From positions 1 to 64,000 of the forward strand of contig WRLY01000004.1 of NCBI GenBank assembly GCA_009776305.1: 64,000 bases of DNA. Direction: 5' to 3'. Positions within the stretch are counted from its first letter, which is position 1, and every line of letters begins with the position of its first letter. Under the pieces are notes generated by a model. That model did not search any database. It saw only the letters and a list, made by a program, of their open reading frames with translations, and was not told where the DNA came from. The stretch comes from Oscillospiraceae bacterium (lineage in GTDB: Bacteria > Bacillota > Clostridia > Oscillospirales > Ruminococcaceae). The translations under genes and the position numbers were made by a program. Positions 28,006 through 37,313 of the stretch are shown here, one piece after another.

Positions 28006-28410
28006 TTATTGTAAATATTTTTTCACAGAGTTCGGCATTTCTTCTACCTCTGCCGAAATAGTCATGGTAATACAGGTATGTTCGCTTATTTCGGTAATGC
28101 GGTCAAGCAGTTTCCCGACCTCTTCAAGGTCTTTTCCGACGATTTTCAAAAGTCCGTCCACGAAAATATCAGTGCAGTCATAGTCTGACGCAAGGATTCC
28201 CGCGATAAACCCGTGCAAATCATCATAGCCCAATATGCTGTAATCCTCAATGTTGACCAATCTGATTCTGTGATAGATGTCAATGTTGAGCGAAGAGCCG
28301 AGTTGAATCGCCACCACGTTGCCCTTACTTGCCTTTTCCGCTTCATGAATTGCGTTGATTAAAAGTTTCGTCTTGCCTGAGCCTTTTCTTCCGGGGATTA
28401 ATTTAACCAT
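28006..28410 (-). CDS. small P-loop ATP-binding protein, function unknown
   Basis: 134 aa. Walker A GRKGSGKTKLLINAI at residues 7-21 and a Walker-B-like strand (CTDIFVDGLLKIV) near residue 80. The family is common in Clostridia without an assigned function; the length agrees with a compact, single-domain P-loop protein. It lies 20 nt after pgi in the same direction, so it is probably cotranscribed. Confidence 0.75.
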   Translation of the reverse strand: MVKLIPGRKGSGKTKLLINAIHEAEKASKGNVVAIQLGSSLNIDIYHRIRLVNIEDYSILGYDDLHGFIAGILASDYDCTDIFVDGLLKIVGKDLEEVGKLLDRITEISEHTCITMTISAEVEEMPNSVKKYLQ

Positions 28411-28430
28411 TTTACTGTTCCTCCTGTGTT

Positions 28431-29771
28431 TTATTCATTTAGCAATTTTTCAAGTTCCGCCCTTGCGGCTTCAAAACCGGGCTTTCCGAGCAGTGCGAAC
28501 ATGTTTTTCTTATAGCTTTCAACCCCGGGTTGGTCAAACGGATTAACACCGAGTATGTAACCCGAAATAGCGCAAGCTTTTTCAAAGAAATATATAAGAT
28601 AACCAAGCTCATATTCATTCAGCGCGGGGATTTCAATCACAATATTGGGAACGCCACCGCCGACATGCGCCAAAATTGTCCCCTCAAAAGCCTTCCGATT
28701 AACTTCGGACATATTGCGGTTTGACAGGAAATTAAGACCGTCGGAATTGTCCGGGTCGTCCTCAAGGAAAAAGTCCTTTTGCGGGGTTTTAATATCAATA
28801 ACAGTTTCAAAAAGAATTTCCGCGCCGTCCTGTATATACTGCCCCAAAGAGTGCAAATCAGTGCTGAATATTGCCGAAACAGGCAACAGACCTTTTTTAT
28901 CTTTGCCCTCGCTCTCGCCGTAAAGCTGTTTATACCATTCATTCATGAGCGTGAATGAATTTTCGTAAGACACCATCATTTCGGCTTTTTTACCTTTACG
29001 GTAAAGAATATTTCTGAGCGCGGCGTAACGGTAGCAGGGGTTTTTGCCTAAATCGGGATTAGCATATTCGCCCACAGCGTCTGCCGCGCCTTTCATAAGG
29101 GCGTCAATGTCGCACCCCGCGCAGGCAATCGGGAGCAATCCCACCGCTGAAAGCACTGAAAAACGTCCGCCTACGTCATCGGCAATTACAAAGGTTTCAT
29201 AACCTTTTCTGTCGGAAAGCTCCTTTAAAGTACCGCGCTTGGCGTCGGTAGTGGCGTAAATTCTGCTCCTTGCGCCGTCTTGACCGTACTTTTTCTCTAA
29301 TAAATCCCTGAAAACACGAAAAGCCAACGCCGGCTCTGTAGTTGTTCCCGACTTTGAAATCACGTTGACTGAAAAATCGCGCCCCTCAACCAATGAAACT
29401 ATTTCATTCAAATAGGTCGGGCTTATGCTACACCCCACGAAATATATCTCGGGGGTATCTTTTTTAAGCGAATTGTAAAGCGGCGAACGTAGCGCCTCAA
29501 TTGCCGCCCTTGCGCCGAGATAAGAACCGCCTATACCTATTACAATTAAAACCTCGCTGTCGGACTTGATTTTTTCGGCGGCTTTTTTAATTCGGGAAAA
29601 TTCCTCCCTGTCATAATCTCGGGGCAAATCCACCCAGCCTAAGAAATCGTTACCGAGACCGCTTTTTTCTGTCAATTCCTTGTGCGCCGCCGCGACCGCG
29701 CCTGTCATTCCTTGCAGCTCATGCTCCCTGACAAAACCTTTTAGGTATCTTTCGTTTAATTTTATTGCCAT
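28431..29771 (-). CDS. pgi: glucose-6-phosphate isomerase
   Basis: 446 aa, the shorter Gram-positive form. It interconverts glucose 6-phosphate and fructose 6-phosphate. The sugar-isomerase motifs [29 protein letters not shown] and [17 protein letters not shown] are present, as is the C-terminal [21 protein letters not shown] ribosome site. Confidence 0.98.
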   Translation of the reverse strand: MAIKLNERYLKGFVREHELQGMTGAVAAAHKELTEKSGLGNDFLGWVDLPRDYDREEFSRIKKAAEKIKSDSEVLIVIGIGGSYLGARAAIEALRSPLYNSLKKDTPEIYFVGCSISPTYLNEIVSLVEGRDFSVNVISKSGTTTEPALAFRVFRDLLEKKYGQDGARSRIYATTDAKRGTLKELSDRKGYETFVIADDVGGRFSVLSAVGLLPIACAGCDIDALMKGAADAVGEYANPDLGKNPCYRYAALRNILYRKGKKAEMMVSYENSFTLMNEWYKQLYGESEGKDKKGLLPVSAIFSTDLHSLGQYIQDGAEILFETVIDIKTPQKDFFLEDDPDNSDGLNFLSNRNMSEVNRKAFEGTILAHVGGGVPNIVIEIPALNEYELGYLIYFFEKACAISGYILGVNPFDQPGVESYKKNMFALLGKPGFEAARAELEKLLNE

Positions 29772-29847
29772 ATTTTCTTCTCCTGAATATAAAATTTCGG
29801 GACTATGCGAATTTTGAACGCTAACAGATTTAGGTTGTATTATATTT

Positions 29848-29875
29848 ATTATATCAGAATTTATAAATTTTTCAA
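29848..29875 (-). promoter_or_regulatory. promoter of pgi
   Basis: Minus strand: -35 TTGAAA (29870-29875), 16-nt spacer, -10 TATAAT (29848-29853). The -35 lies in an AT-rich segment (29856-29880) that is repeated directly at about 29887-29910. Confidence 0.6.
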
Positions 29876-29906
29876 GTTATTTTGGAAGAATTTATAAATT
29901 TTCATG

Positions 29907-31049
29907 TTATAACCTTAAAAAACTTCTCACCATAATTTCAAAACTTTTCTTAAAAGTAAGCTCTTCAACCGTTTCAAGGGCTATTATAGACGTTTCGGAA
30001 ATAATGTTATCCCCGAGTCGAACCGAAAATTTACCTAAGGTCTGACCTTTCTCTACGGGAGCGCTAACGCTTTCGGGCATGGTATATTCATATTCGGTAT
30101 TTTGCCCCTCGCCGCGCAGAACTACAAAATTCACCGACTTGTCGGGGGCGGCTTGTGCTGTTCTCTTAATGCCGCGAAGAACTTTAACGGGTGAAAACTT
30201 CTCCGAATCAGGATTCGGGCTAATAAGCTCAAAGTTTTTAAAACCGACGTCTAAAAGATATTCGCTGAGGTCAACCCTGTCTTCCTCTGTTTTTGCACCC
30301 AAAACCACCGCGATAAGCTTCATATTATCCCGTCTTGCACAATTGGTAAGACAAAATCCCGCATTTTGCGACTGCCCCGCTTTACCGCCCAAAAGCCCCT
30401 TATACCAATGAGCTAATTTGTTGGTGTTGAGGAGCTGGGCTTCAAGCTCGGTTCCCTCGCGGACAGCTGACAGGCGGGTGGTGAAGAATTTTCCGTAAAC
30501 ATCATACTTGAATAATTCCGCCGTCATAACAGAAACGTCAAAGGCGGAAGAATAACTGTTCTCATCAAAACCGCCGCAATCGGCAAAAAACGTATCGTTC
30601 ATGCCGAGTTCAGAGGCGCGTTTATTCATAAGGGCGGTGAATTCTTCCGCGCTTCCCGCTACATATTCGGCAAGGGCAATGGTCGCGTCATTAGCGGAGC
30701 TTATAACGACAGCTTTGACAAGCTCTCCAAGTGGCATAATTTCACCCGGCATAAGCCATATAATCGAACCTTTTACCCCGCTTGCATTTGCCGAAACGGG
30801 TATTTCGTCCGACGGCGTAACCCGTCCTGTCTCAAGCTCTTCGGCTATTATAAGCAAAGTCATTATTTTGGCAAGCGAAGAAATCGGGAATCTTTCATTT
30901 TCATTATTGGAATAAAGTACAGTGCCGGTTTCGGCTTCAAGCAGGACGTAGGCGTTTGTTTCGGGTATTGTATATTCTTCTGCCGACACAAGTATGTTAA
31001 AATTTAACATAAGTGCAACGGCTGTAATAACTGCAATTATTTTTTTCAT
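29907..31049 (-). CDS. D-alanyl-D-alanine carboxypeptidase (DacF-like, PBP5 family)
   Basis: 380 aa, exported. Signal peptide at residues 1-23 (cleavage near VSA-EE). Serine peptidase S11 motifs: SLAK at 58-61 with the nucleophile Ser58, SAN (SSANDATI) near 117, and KAG in GGKAGQSQ near 218 in place of KTG. A C-terminal beta-rich PBP5_C domain (about 275-360) and a final amphipathic helix fit peripheral membrane anchoring. It trims stem peptides of peptidoglycan. Confidence 0.93.
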   Translation of the reverse strand: MKKIIAVITAVALMLNFNILVSAEEYTIPETNAYVLLEAETGTVLYSNNENERFPISSLAKIMTLLIIAEELETGRVTPSDEIPVSANASGVKGSIIWLMPGEIMPLGELVKAVVISSANDATIALAEYVAGSAEEFTALMNKRASELGMNDTFFADCGGFDENSYSSAFDVSVMTAELFKYDVYGKFFTTRLSAVREGTELEAQLLNTNKLAHWYKGLLGGKAGQSQNAGFCLTNCARRDNMKLIAVVLGAKTEEDRVDLSEYLLDVGFKNFELISPNPDSEKFSPVKVLRGIKRTAQAAPDKSVNFVVLRGEGQNTEYEYTMPESVSAPVEKGQTLGKFSVRLGDNIISETSIIALETVEELTFKKSFEIMVRSFLRL

Positions 31050-31139
31050 AGAACCTCCGGTGGAGTAATATTATTTTTTATATAGTTTTCGTAAACATTG
31101 TTTTTTTATGTATAACCCGATTAAACGGCGGCAATTATA

Positions 31140-31196
31140 AGAACATGTATTAAATACCGCTTAACATTCATATTTTTGGTATTGAATACATGTTCT
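31140..31196. repeat. 19-bp inverted repeat upstream of the CmpB-like gene
   Basis: Arms 31140-31158 and 31178-31196 are complementary at 18 of 19 positions, with a 19-nt loop. It sits between two divergent genes, 22 nt before a start codon. No T run follows it, so a regulatory palindrome or RNA structure is likelier than a terminator. Confidence 0.6.
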
Positions 31197-31217
31197 AAAA
31201 ATAAAAAGGAATAAAAC

Positions 31218-31709
31218 ATGAAGCTTAAAACTATCGAAACGGAAAATTTTGCCTCGGGCGTACTCGGTGCGGCTAAGTATAGGGCAATGCCTGTGAAATA
31301 CCCCGTATTGTTTTTAATGGGCGGGTTTATATACGGCGCACTTGAAGTAATAGTCAAGCGCGGTGACACGCATATATCAATGTTTGCCTTGGGCGGGCTC
31401 TGCTTTTTGCTTATTGGCGCGTTAAATGAAAAAATACCCTTGCTTCTGCGAATGTTCTCAGGGGCAATCATTATAACCCTGCTTGAATTTATCAGCGGAT
31501 TAATTTTCAATATTTGGCTGGGGCAAAGGGTTTGGGATTATTCCCATTTGCCGCTTAATCTTATGGGGCAGGTTTGCCTTTGGTTTACAATAGCCTGGTT
31601 TTTTCTCTGTCTTCCGGGAATCTGGCTCGGAGGATACCTGAAATGGCGGCTGTTCGGGGAGAAGAAACCTATTTTTATACGCAGGGGCGGGAGCGCGCCT
31701 CAAAAATAG
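31218..31709 (+). CDS. putative ABC transporter permease (CmpB-type, PF06541-like) membrane protein
   Basis: 163 aa with four predicted membrane helices. The motif WDYSHLPLNLMGQVCLWFTIAW near residues 108-130 is typical of the CmpB family, which is often annotated as a permease although transport is unproven. AAAGGA ribosome site. It stands alone, divergent from the carboxypeptidase and convergent with dnaJ. Confidence 0.75.
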   Translation: MKLKTIETENFASGVLGAAKYRAMPVKYPVLFLMGGFIYGALEVIVKRGDTHISMFALGGLCFLLIGALNEKIPLLLRMFSGAIIITLLEFISGLIFNIWLGQRVWDYSHLPLNLMGQVCLWFTIAWFFLCLPGIWLGGYLKWRLFGEKKPIFIRRGGSAPQK

Positions 31710-31721
31710 AATCTGAAATCA

Positions 31722-31763
31722 AAACAGGCGGAATGAGTGAGTTACTCAATACCGCCTGTTTCT
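31722..31763. terminator. bidirectional terminator
   Basis: A 10-bp stem (31722-31731 with 31752-31761) with an inner GAGT/ACTC helix, followed by T-rich sequence on the plus strand. It lies between the convergent CmpB-like gene and dnaJ. Confidence 0.75.
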
Positions 31764-31782
31764 TATAAAAAGTATAGTCTTA

Positions 31783-32961
31783 TTAATTAAAGTTTTTTCT
31801 TAAATCTTCGCCGAATCTTTTAACCCTGTCTGAAAACTTTACACGCTTATCGAAATTCTTTTCGGTAAACATTCCCTCAAGCTGTTTTACATATTCTTTT
31901 TGCTGTTTTGATAGGTTTCGCGGAACTTCGAGAGAAACTTTTACGAGTTGGTCGCCGCGCCCATCGCGTTGAAGTCTTTTTACCCCTTTCCCTTTCAGCC
32001 GCAAAACCGTATCGGGCTGTGTGCCTTCGGGAACTGTGAGCTTTACATTGCCGTCAATTGTGGGTACGTCAATTTCAGCGCCGAGCGCCGCCTGGGTATA
32101 AGTAACCGGAATTTCGCAATGAATATCAAACCCTCTGCGCTCAAACAGCGGGTCTTTCCGCACCGAAATTCGGACGTTCAAGTCGCCCTTGCCGCCGCCG
32201 TTAGTGCCGACGTTGCCCTCGCCCCGAACGCTGAGGGTTTGACCGTCGTCGATTCCCGCCGGAACGCCGACAGATACCTTCTTGCGTTTTTGAATTCTGC
32301 CCGCGCCGTTGCAGGTGGTGCAGGGAGTTTCAATGGTTTTGCCCTTGCCGTGGCAACGGGAGCAGGTCTGGGTGGTGGACATTGAACCCAAAATAGTGCG
32401 TTGCTGTATGCGGATTTTGCCCTGACCGCCACATTCGGAGCAGGTTTTGGGAGAAGTTCCGGGCATCGCGCCGTTACCGTTGCAGTTATCGCAGGTTTCA
32501 GCACGGTTTATTTCAATTTCATGAGTTATGCCCTTACAAGCCTCCATAAAACTTATATCAAGGCTTATAGCAATGTCGGAACCGCGCCTCGGACCTGTCG
32601 CCTGAGACGCACGGCTTCCTCCCATTCCCCCGCCGAAAATGGAATCAAAAATATCGCTGATGTCAATTCCGTCCCCGCCGCTGAAACCTCCGAACCCGCC
32701 GAAACCCCCAAAACCGCCTCCGCCGTAAGACGGGTCTATACCCGCGTGACCGTAGCGGTCGTAACGCTGTCTTTTCTGCGAGTCGGAAAGCACGTCGTTT
32801 GCCTCGTTTATTTCCTTGAAACGCGCTTCCGCCCCCGGGTTATCCTGATTAACGTCGGGGTGGTATTCTTTGGCAAGCCGCCGAAAGGCTTTCTTAATAT
32901 CTTCCTCGCTTGCGTTTTTTTGCAGTCCTAAGACTTCGTAGTAATCGCGTTTTTCAGGCAT
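31783..32961 (-). CDS. dnaJ: chaperone protein DnaJ
   Basis: 392-aa class I Hsp40. J domain at 1-70 with the HPD motif (EYHPDVNQ), Gly/Phe-rich region, then four CxxCxGxG zinc repeats ([32 protein letters not shown]) at about 145-215, and the C-terminal substrate domain. It stimulates DnaK ATPase. Last gene of the heat-shock cluster, separated from dnaK by two small genes. Confidence 0.98.
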   Translation of the reverse strand: MPEKRDYYEVLGLQKNASEEDIKKAFRRLAKEYHPDVNQDNPGAEARFKEINEANDVLSDSQKRQRYDRYGHAGIDPSYGGGGFGGFGGFGGFSGGDGIDISDIFDSIFGGGMGGSRASQATGPRRGSDIAISLDISFMEACKGITHEIEINRAETCDNCNGNGAMPGTSPKTCSECGGQGKIRIQQRTILGSMSTTQTCSRCHGKGKTIETPCTTCNGAGRIQKRKKVSVGVPAGIDDGQTLSVRGEGNVGTNGGGKGDLNVRISVRKDPLFERRGFDIHCEIPVTYTQAALGAEIDVPTIDGNVKLTVPEGTQPDTVLRLKGKGVKRLQRDGRGDQLVKVSLEVPRNLSKQQKEYVKQLEGMFTEKNFDKRVKFSDRVKRFGEDLRKNFN

Positions 32962-32976
32962 AATTTTGTTCCTCGT

Positions 32977-33147
32977 CTAAGTTTTTTTTGTAAAAGCCTT
33001 GCACGGCTCGCCTGTTGAATTAAAGACAACAACCGACGGCAACCGCGTACCTTTAATGCCGAAGAATTTACAGGCTTTGGGGTATTTTGGCTCCCATGTT
33101 ACGGTGAAGAATATGCAGTTGAAGCAGTTGGGGTTTTTAGAGTGCAT
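32977..33147 (-). CDS. 56-aa Cys-rich protein (family often labelled uracil-DNA glycosylase)
   Basis: Starts ATG at 33145-33147 with AAGGA upstream and stops TAG at 32977-32979, 15 nt before dnaJ. The product has a CFNCIFF pair, the TWEPKYPKACKFFG segment, then LPSVVVFNSTGEPC. This matches a small conserved family carried by many Firmicutes and anaerobes (typical form CxxC-x-Y-x-TW-D/E-P-x-FP-x-xCKxFG-x-K-x-xxLPS), probably a metal-binding protein. Family members are sometimes named uracil-DNA glycosylase, which looks like a misannotation because the length allows no such fold. Function unknown. Confidence 0.8.
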   Translation of the reverse strand: MHSKNPNCFNCIFFTVTWEPKYPKACKFFGIKGTRLPSVVVFNSTGEPCKAFTKKT

Positions 33148-33172
33148 AGGTTTAATCCTTGATAATTGTAGA

Positions 33173-33505
33173 TTATTTCTTTAAGTGTTTTAATGTATCA
33201 TCAATTTGCTCATTATATATGCCTTTATCTTTCCACTCTTTAAGTAATTCAATTGTAAGCTCTTTGTAATCTTTATAATTTCGCAATTCAAATATAGCCG
33301 CTTTTTGAATTTGTACCATCGTATTTTTATCACCATTTAATGGTCTGAATACCCGCTCTATTAATTTGTGATAATTTTCAAAATTCTGTTGCCTTTGAAT
33401 TGTTTTTTTACCATCTAAATATTTAAACAGCGCAAATATACCGCTTATAATTGTTATGGTAGCCGTCCAAAACTGCCATTCTTTTAACCAATTAATTATT
33501 AACAC
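33173..33505 (-). CDS. 110-aa single-pass membrane protein, function unknown
   Basis: GTG start at 33503-33505 with AGGAG 10 nt upstream. One N-terminal helix (about residues 10-28, FWTATITIISGIFALFKYL) followed by a charged, alpha-helical cytoplasmic tail with ELRNYKDYKELTIELLKEWKD. It is more AT-rich than the flanking heat-shock genes and interrupts the dnaK-dnaJ pair, which suggests later insertion. No family recognised. Confidence 0.65.
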   Translation of the reverse strand: MLIINWLKEWQFWTATITIISGIFALFKYLDGKKTIQRQQNFENYHKLIERVFRPLNGDKNTMVQIQKAAIFELRNYKDYKELTIELLKEWKDKGIYNEQIDDTLKHLKK

Positions 33506-33532
33506 TATATATTCTCCTGCGATAACATTTAT

Positions 33533-33560
33533 AAGGGACGCCGCTTTTAACAGCGCCCCC
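33533..33560 (-). terminator. hairpin after dnaK
   Basis: GCGCT and AGCGGC arms around TTTTAACA, flanked by TAGGGGGC-type sequence shared with other intergenic repeats in the window. There is no strong T run, so it may be a repeat or a transcript-stabilising hairpin rather than a full terminator. Confidence 0.35.
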
Positions 33561-33570
33561 TACGTTTCAT

Positions 33571-35409
33571 CTATTCCTGATAATCCGCATCCACCACATT
33601 ATCGCCGCCGTCCGCTCCCGCGGAATTCCCCGCGCCTGAAACGTCCGGTCCTGCCGCCTCGCCACCCGCAGCTTGACCCTGCTCCTGATAAATTCTTCCC
33701 GCTACATCGTAGAAGTCTTTCTGTAGCTCATCTTTGGCGGTTTTGATTGCCTCGGTATCTGTGCCTTTTAGGGCTTCTTTCAAGGCGTTAAGCTTAGGCT
33801 CGATTTTACCCTTGTCGTCGGCAGTGAGCTTTTCGCCGAAGTCCGCCATAGATTTCTCAATAGAATATACCAACTGGTCCGCCTCGTTGCGTAGCTCAAC
33901 CTCTTCCTTACGCTTTTTGTCTTCTTCGGCAAACGCCTCGGCTTCCTTGACCGCTTTGTTAATATCGTCCTTGCTCATATTGGAAGAGGCGGTGATGGAA
34001 ATGTTCTGCGATTTGCCCGTTCCGAGGTCTTTGGCGGTAACGTTTACAATCCCGTTTGCGTCAATGTCGAAAGTTACCTCAATTTGCGGCACGCCTCTCG
34101 GCGCGGGAGCAATGCCGTCAAGCCTGAACAAGCCGATTGACTTGTTATCTTTTGCGAAATCGCGCTCGCCTTGCAGAATATTTATGTCCACGCTCGGCTG
34201 ATTGTCCGAATAAGTCGAGTAAATCTGAGATTTCTTTGTCGGAATGGTGGTGTTGCGCTCAATCATGCGGGTGCAAACGCCGCCTGCTGTTTCTATACCG
34301 AGTGAAAGGGGCGTAACATCAAGGAGCAAAAGCCCCGTGACTTCTTTGTTCAGCACGCCCGCCTGAATTGCCGCGCCCATAGCCACGCACTCGTCGGGGT
34401 TTATGCCCTTAAAAGGCTCTTTTCCGATAAAACTTTTTACAGCGTCCTGAACGGCAGGGATTCTCGTAGAGCCGCCCACAAGCAAAATTTTATCAATATC
34501 GCTTGTTTTAAGTCCTGAATCGGAAACGGCTTGACGCAGGGGAATCATGGTTTTTTCCACTAAGTCAGCGGTAAGCTCGTTGAATTTTGCCCTTGTAAGG
34601 GTAACGTTCATGTGCTTAGGACCGGAAGCGTCGGCTGTAATGTAGGGTATATTTACATCTACGGTCGCCGCGCCCGATAGGGTTATTTTTGCCTTTTCGG
34701 ATTCATCTTTAAGTCTTTGCATTGCGAATTTGTCTTTGCCTAAATCCACGCCGTCGGACTTTTTAAATTCCGCAATCAGGAAATCCATAATTCTCTGGTC
34801 AAAATCGTCGCCGCCGAGCAGGTTATTACCGGCTGTCGCCAAAACCTCCTGAACGCCGTCGCCTATTTCGATAATCGAAACGTCAAATGTTCCGCCGCCA
34901 AGGTCATAGACTATGATTTTCTGTTCGTTTTCTTTATCTATACCGTAAGCAAGCGCCGCCGCCGTCGGCTCGTTTATAATCCTGTGTACGTTTAAGCCTG
35001 CGATTTGTCCCGCGTCCTTAGTCGCCTGACGTTGGGAGTCGGTGAAGTATGCGGGTACGGTTATAACCGCGTCGTTTACCTTTTCACCGAGGTAGCTTTC
35101 CGCGTCTGCTTTAAGTTTTTGCAGGGTCATTGCGGAAATTTCCTGCGGGGTGTATTTTTTGCCGTCAATGTCTACCTTGTGGTCGCTACCCATGTGGCGC
35201 TTAATAGACATAACGGTTTTGTCGGGGTTTGTCACCGACTGGTTTTTGGCAAGCTGACCTACAAGTCTTTCGCCGTCTTTTGTGAACGCCACTACAGAGG
35301 GGGTTGTTCTTGAACCCTCGCTGTTGGTAATTACGGTGGCTTCACCGCCCTCGATTACCGATACGCATGAGTTAGTTGTGCCGAGGTCAATTCCTATCAT
35401 TTTTGCCAT
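33571..35409 (-). CDS. dnaK: chaperone protein DnaK
   Basis: 612 aa, typical Gram-positive Hsp70. ATPase-domain signatures [27 protein letters not shown] and [13 protein letters not shown], then the [10 protein letters not shown] linker boundary and substrate domain, ending with an acidic tail (NVVDADYQE). Member of the hrcA-grpE-dnaK operon. Confidence 0.99.
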   Translation of the reverse strand: MAKMIGIDLGTTNSCVSVIEGGEATVITNSEGSRTTPSVVAFTKDGERLVGQLAKNQSVTNPDKTVMSIKRHMGSDHKVDIDGKKYTPQEISAMTLQKLKADAESYLGEKVNDAVITVPAYFTDSQRQATKDAGQIAGLNVHRIINEPTAAALAYGIDKENEQKIIVYDLGGGTFDVSIIEIGDGVQEVLATAGNNLLGGDDFDQRIMDFLIAEFKKSDGVDLGKDKFAMQRLKDESEKAKITLSGAATVDVNIPYITADASGPKHMNVTLTRAKFNELTADLVEKTMIPLRQAVSDSGLKTSDIDKILLVGGSTRIPAVQDAVKSFIGKEPFKGINPDECVAMGAAIQAGVLNKEVTGLLLLDVTPLSLGIETAGGVCTRMIERNTTIPTKKSQIYSTYSDNQPSVDINILQGERDFAKDNKSIGLFRLDGIAPAPRGVPQIEVTFDIDANGIVNVTAKDLGTGKSQNISITASSNMSKDDINKAVKEAEAFAEEDKKRKEEVELRNEADQLVYSIEKSMADFGEKLTADDKGKIEPKLNALKEALKGTDTEAIKTAKDELQKDFYDVAGRIYQEQGQAAGGEAAGPDVSGAGNSAGADGGDNVVDADYQE

Positions 35410-35456
35410 TTTATTTTTCTCCTTTCGATGGTTCCGCAGTAAAATTGTTCACTGCA

Positions 35457-36017
35457 TTATTCATTGACTGCTACCATAGCGAAACGTATAATCTTTTCGC
35501 CTATTTTATAACCTTTTTGGAAAGTTTGCGTTATTTTGCCTGAATCAAAATTCTCGTCGTTTACCTTTTGCACCGCCTGATGATAAACGGGGTTGAATTC
35601 TCCTGTAGTATCAATTTCCTCAGTGCCAAGTTTTTTAAGCGTTTCAAGAAAGCTCGAATGAATCATCTCAATGCCTTTTTTATAATTCGCGTCGGCACAT
35701 TCAGCTTGCAATGCCCGCTCCAAATTGTCAAGCACCGGTAAAAACTCGGTAATCACCTTAGCGGTAATGTCCGGCTCTAATTCAATCCGCTCCCTCGCGA
35801 TACGCTTACGGAAATTGTCATATTCCGCCATTGTACGCAAAATCTGGTCTTTCAGCATTTCGATTTCATTTTGTTTTGACTTAGATTCCTGAGTTGAAGA
35901 CTCCCCTTCGATAACTGAAACCTCGTTTTCGTCCTGTTCCTCTGCCGGAAGAACTTCTTCCGCCTCTTTTACATTGTCAACACTATTCGGGTTTGCTTTT
36001 TTTTCTGATTTGTCCAA
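35457..36017 (-). CDS. grpE: nucleotide exchange factor GrpE
   Basis: 186 aa. Acidic N-terminus, long coiled-coil segment (about 50-95) with the AEYDNFRKRIARER motif, and a C-terminal beta domain containing HQAVQKV and GYKIGEKIIRFAMVAV. It drives ADP release from DnaK. The gene starts 2 nt after hrcA. Confidence 0.97.
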   Translation of the reverse strand: MDKSEKKANPNSVDNVKEAEEVLPAEEQDENEVSVIEGESSTQESKSKQNEIEMLKDQILRTMAEYDNFRKRIARERIELEPDITAKVITEFLPVLDNLERALQAECADANYKKGIEMIHSSFLETLKKLGTEEIDTTGEFNPVYHQAVQKVNDENFDSGKITQTFQKGYKIGEKIIRFAMVAVNE

Positions 36018-36019
36018 GA

Positions 36020-37075
36020 TTATCCGCCTCCTTTTTCGTCCTCTTTGTTTATATGCTCCTCCGCGTCGGAAATTGACAGCATATTTGTAACCTTATCCGC
36101 AAAATATTCTATATACGGGATTATTTTTTTATAATCTAAACGCATAGGTCCGATTACTCCGAATGAGCCCGCCTGATTACCGTCTTTTTTGAAACTGCCG
36201 GTTATAATGCTCGAATTTTCTATAACAAAGGTATCCTTTTCCTTACCGAGCATAACGTTGATTCCCGAAAAAGCGGTGTCTAAAAGCTCCGAAAACTCAT
36301 TCCTGCTTTCTAAAAGCGATATGATTTCGTTCTTATGAAGTTCCTCGCGGGCGATTAAATTAGTTTCACCCTTTAACAAAACCCGTTTTTCCGAAAGCTC
36401 TTTTGAAAGCTCCGCCACGGCTTTCAAAAGCGGCGAAAGGGTCATCATATAGCTACCAAGCGCCGCCGCTAAACCGTCTATATATTCCTCTGAAATATTG
36501 CCGATATTTAAGCCCGACAAATTTTGGTTGAGAAATTCGGTGAAAAATTCCATCTGCTCTGCCGTCAGGTCAAAGCTTAAACGGCAAACACGGTTTTTTA
36601 TATTCCCCTCCGACGTAATCAAAAGCAACACATATACTCTTCTGCCCGTGGGAATCAACTCAACCTTGGTAATAACCGAAAACCGTGCGGTCATATTCGT
36701 TGATACTATGGCGCAGTTGGTGAGTTCAGCAAGGGCATGAGACGCACTCTCGATTATGACTTCATCGTCTCCGTTTCCTATGTTGCGGAAAAATCGGTCG
36801 ATTTCTTCTTTCTCATTCTCGGAAAGCGCTCCCGGAGAATCGCTCATCATGCGCTCAATGTAAAAGCGATAACCCTTAACCGTGGGAATCCGACCTGCCG
36901 AGGTATGCGGATGGTCAAGATACCCCCTTGCCTCCAGCGAAGCCATCTCGTTGCGAATAGTGGCACTGGAAACGGGAAAGCCGAGCTTGCCCCTAACCGC
37001 GTTGGAGCTTACGGGTTCACCCGTGCGTATATATTCGTCAACTATAGCCTCGAAGATTTTAAAAGTTCGTTCCAT
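36020..37075 (-). CDS. hrcA: heat-inducible transcription repressor HrcA
   Basis: 351 aa. N-terminal winged helix (about 1-75) with RTGEPVSSNAVRGKL and SSATIRNEMASLE, followed by a GAF-like domain containing SAGRIPTVKGYRFYIE. It binds CIRCE operators and represses its own operon; GroESL normally supports its folding. Two CIRCE elements lie just upstream. First gene of the operon. Confidence 0.98.
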   Translation of the reverse strand: MERTFKIFEAIVDEYIRTGEPVSSNAVRGKLGFPVSSATIRNEMASLEARGYLDHPHTSAGRIPTVKGYRFYIERMMSDSPGALSENEKEEIDRFFRNIGNGDDEVIIESASHALAELTNCAIVSTNMTARFSVITKVELIPTGRRVYVLLLITSEGNIKNRVCRLSFDLTAEQMEFFTEFLNQNLSGLNIGNISEEYIDGLAAALGSYMMTLSPLLKAVAELSKELSEKRVLLKGETNLIAREELHKNEIISLLESRNEFSELLDTAFSGINVMLGKEKDTFVIENSSIITGSFKKDGNQAGSFGVIGPMRLDYKKIIPYIEYFADKVTNMLSISDAEEHINKEDEKGGG

Positions 37076-37097
37076 GCGGGACTCCTCACCAATAGCT

Positions 37098-37124
37098 TTA
37101 GCACTCGTTGTTTCGGAGTGTTAG
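37098..37124 (-). promoter_or_regulatory. second, imperfect CIRCE operator
   Basis: TTAGCACTC (37098-37106), 9-nt spacer, then GAGTGTTAG (37116-37124), matching 7 of 9 positions in the second arm. It shares TTAG with the perfect operator at 37121-37147. Confidence 0.6.
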
Positions 37125-37147
37125 CACTCACGGCATAAGAGTGCTAA
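37121..37147 (-). promoter_or_regulatory. CIRCE operator (HrcA binding site)
   Basis: Perfect TTAGCACTC - N9 - GAGTGCTAA, located between the promoter and the hrcA start. Confidence 0.97.
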
Positions 37148-37159
37148 CGCGCTAAGAGT

Positions 37160-37188
37160 AGTTTAACATTTTTTAGAGACATTGTCAA
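37160..37188 (-). promoter_or_regulatory. sigma-A promoter of the hrcA-grpE-dnaK operon
   Basis: Minus strand: -35 TTGACA (37183-37188), 17-nt spacer, TGT-extended -10 TAAACT (37160-37165). The transcript start would fall at the edge of CIRCE. Confidence 0.85.
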
Positions 37189-37240
37189 TAGGTTTTTAAA
37201 ATTTTTTTTATTTATACGATTTTATCATAAAATAATAATA

Positions 37241-37268
37241 AATACCGCCCGTTTCAGTGGGCGGTATT
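37241..37268 (-). terminator. terminator of the TRAP operon
   Basis: A perfect 10-bp stem (37241-37250 with 37259-37268) followed on the minus strand by a T-rich tail. Confidence 0.8.
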
Positions 37269-37270
37269 GT

Positions 37271-37298
37271 CCTTTAACTTAAAATTGAACGACTATAT
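37271..37298. repeat. short derivative of the four-hairpin element
   Basis: These 28 nt consist of the first 16 nt of the element at 22105 fused to its last 18 nt at a shared AAAATT. This looks like an internal deletion of the same repeat. It sits between dctM and its terminator. Confidence 0.7.
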
Positions 37299-37313
37299 TT
37301 ACCGAAATACAGC

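Noticed and set aside
31121-31510. 129-codon minus-strand frame opposite the CmpB-like gene
   Set aside because: Hydrophobic residues are the mirror of the membrane helices of the real gene; no start signal.
32999-33184. 61-codon plus-strand frame between dnaJ and the 110-aa gene
   Set aside because: Antisense to the 56-aa Cys protein gene, which has the family match and a ribosome site.
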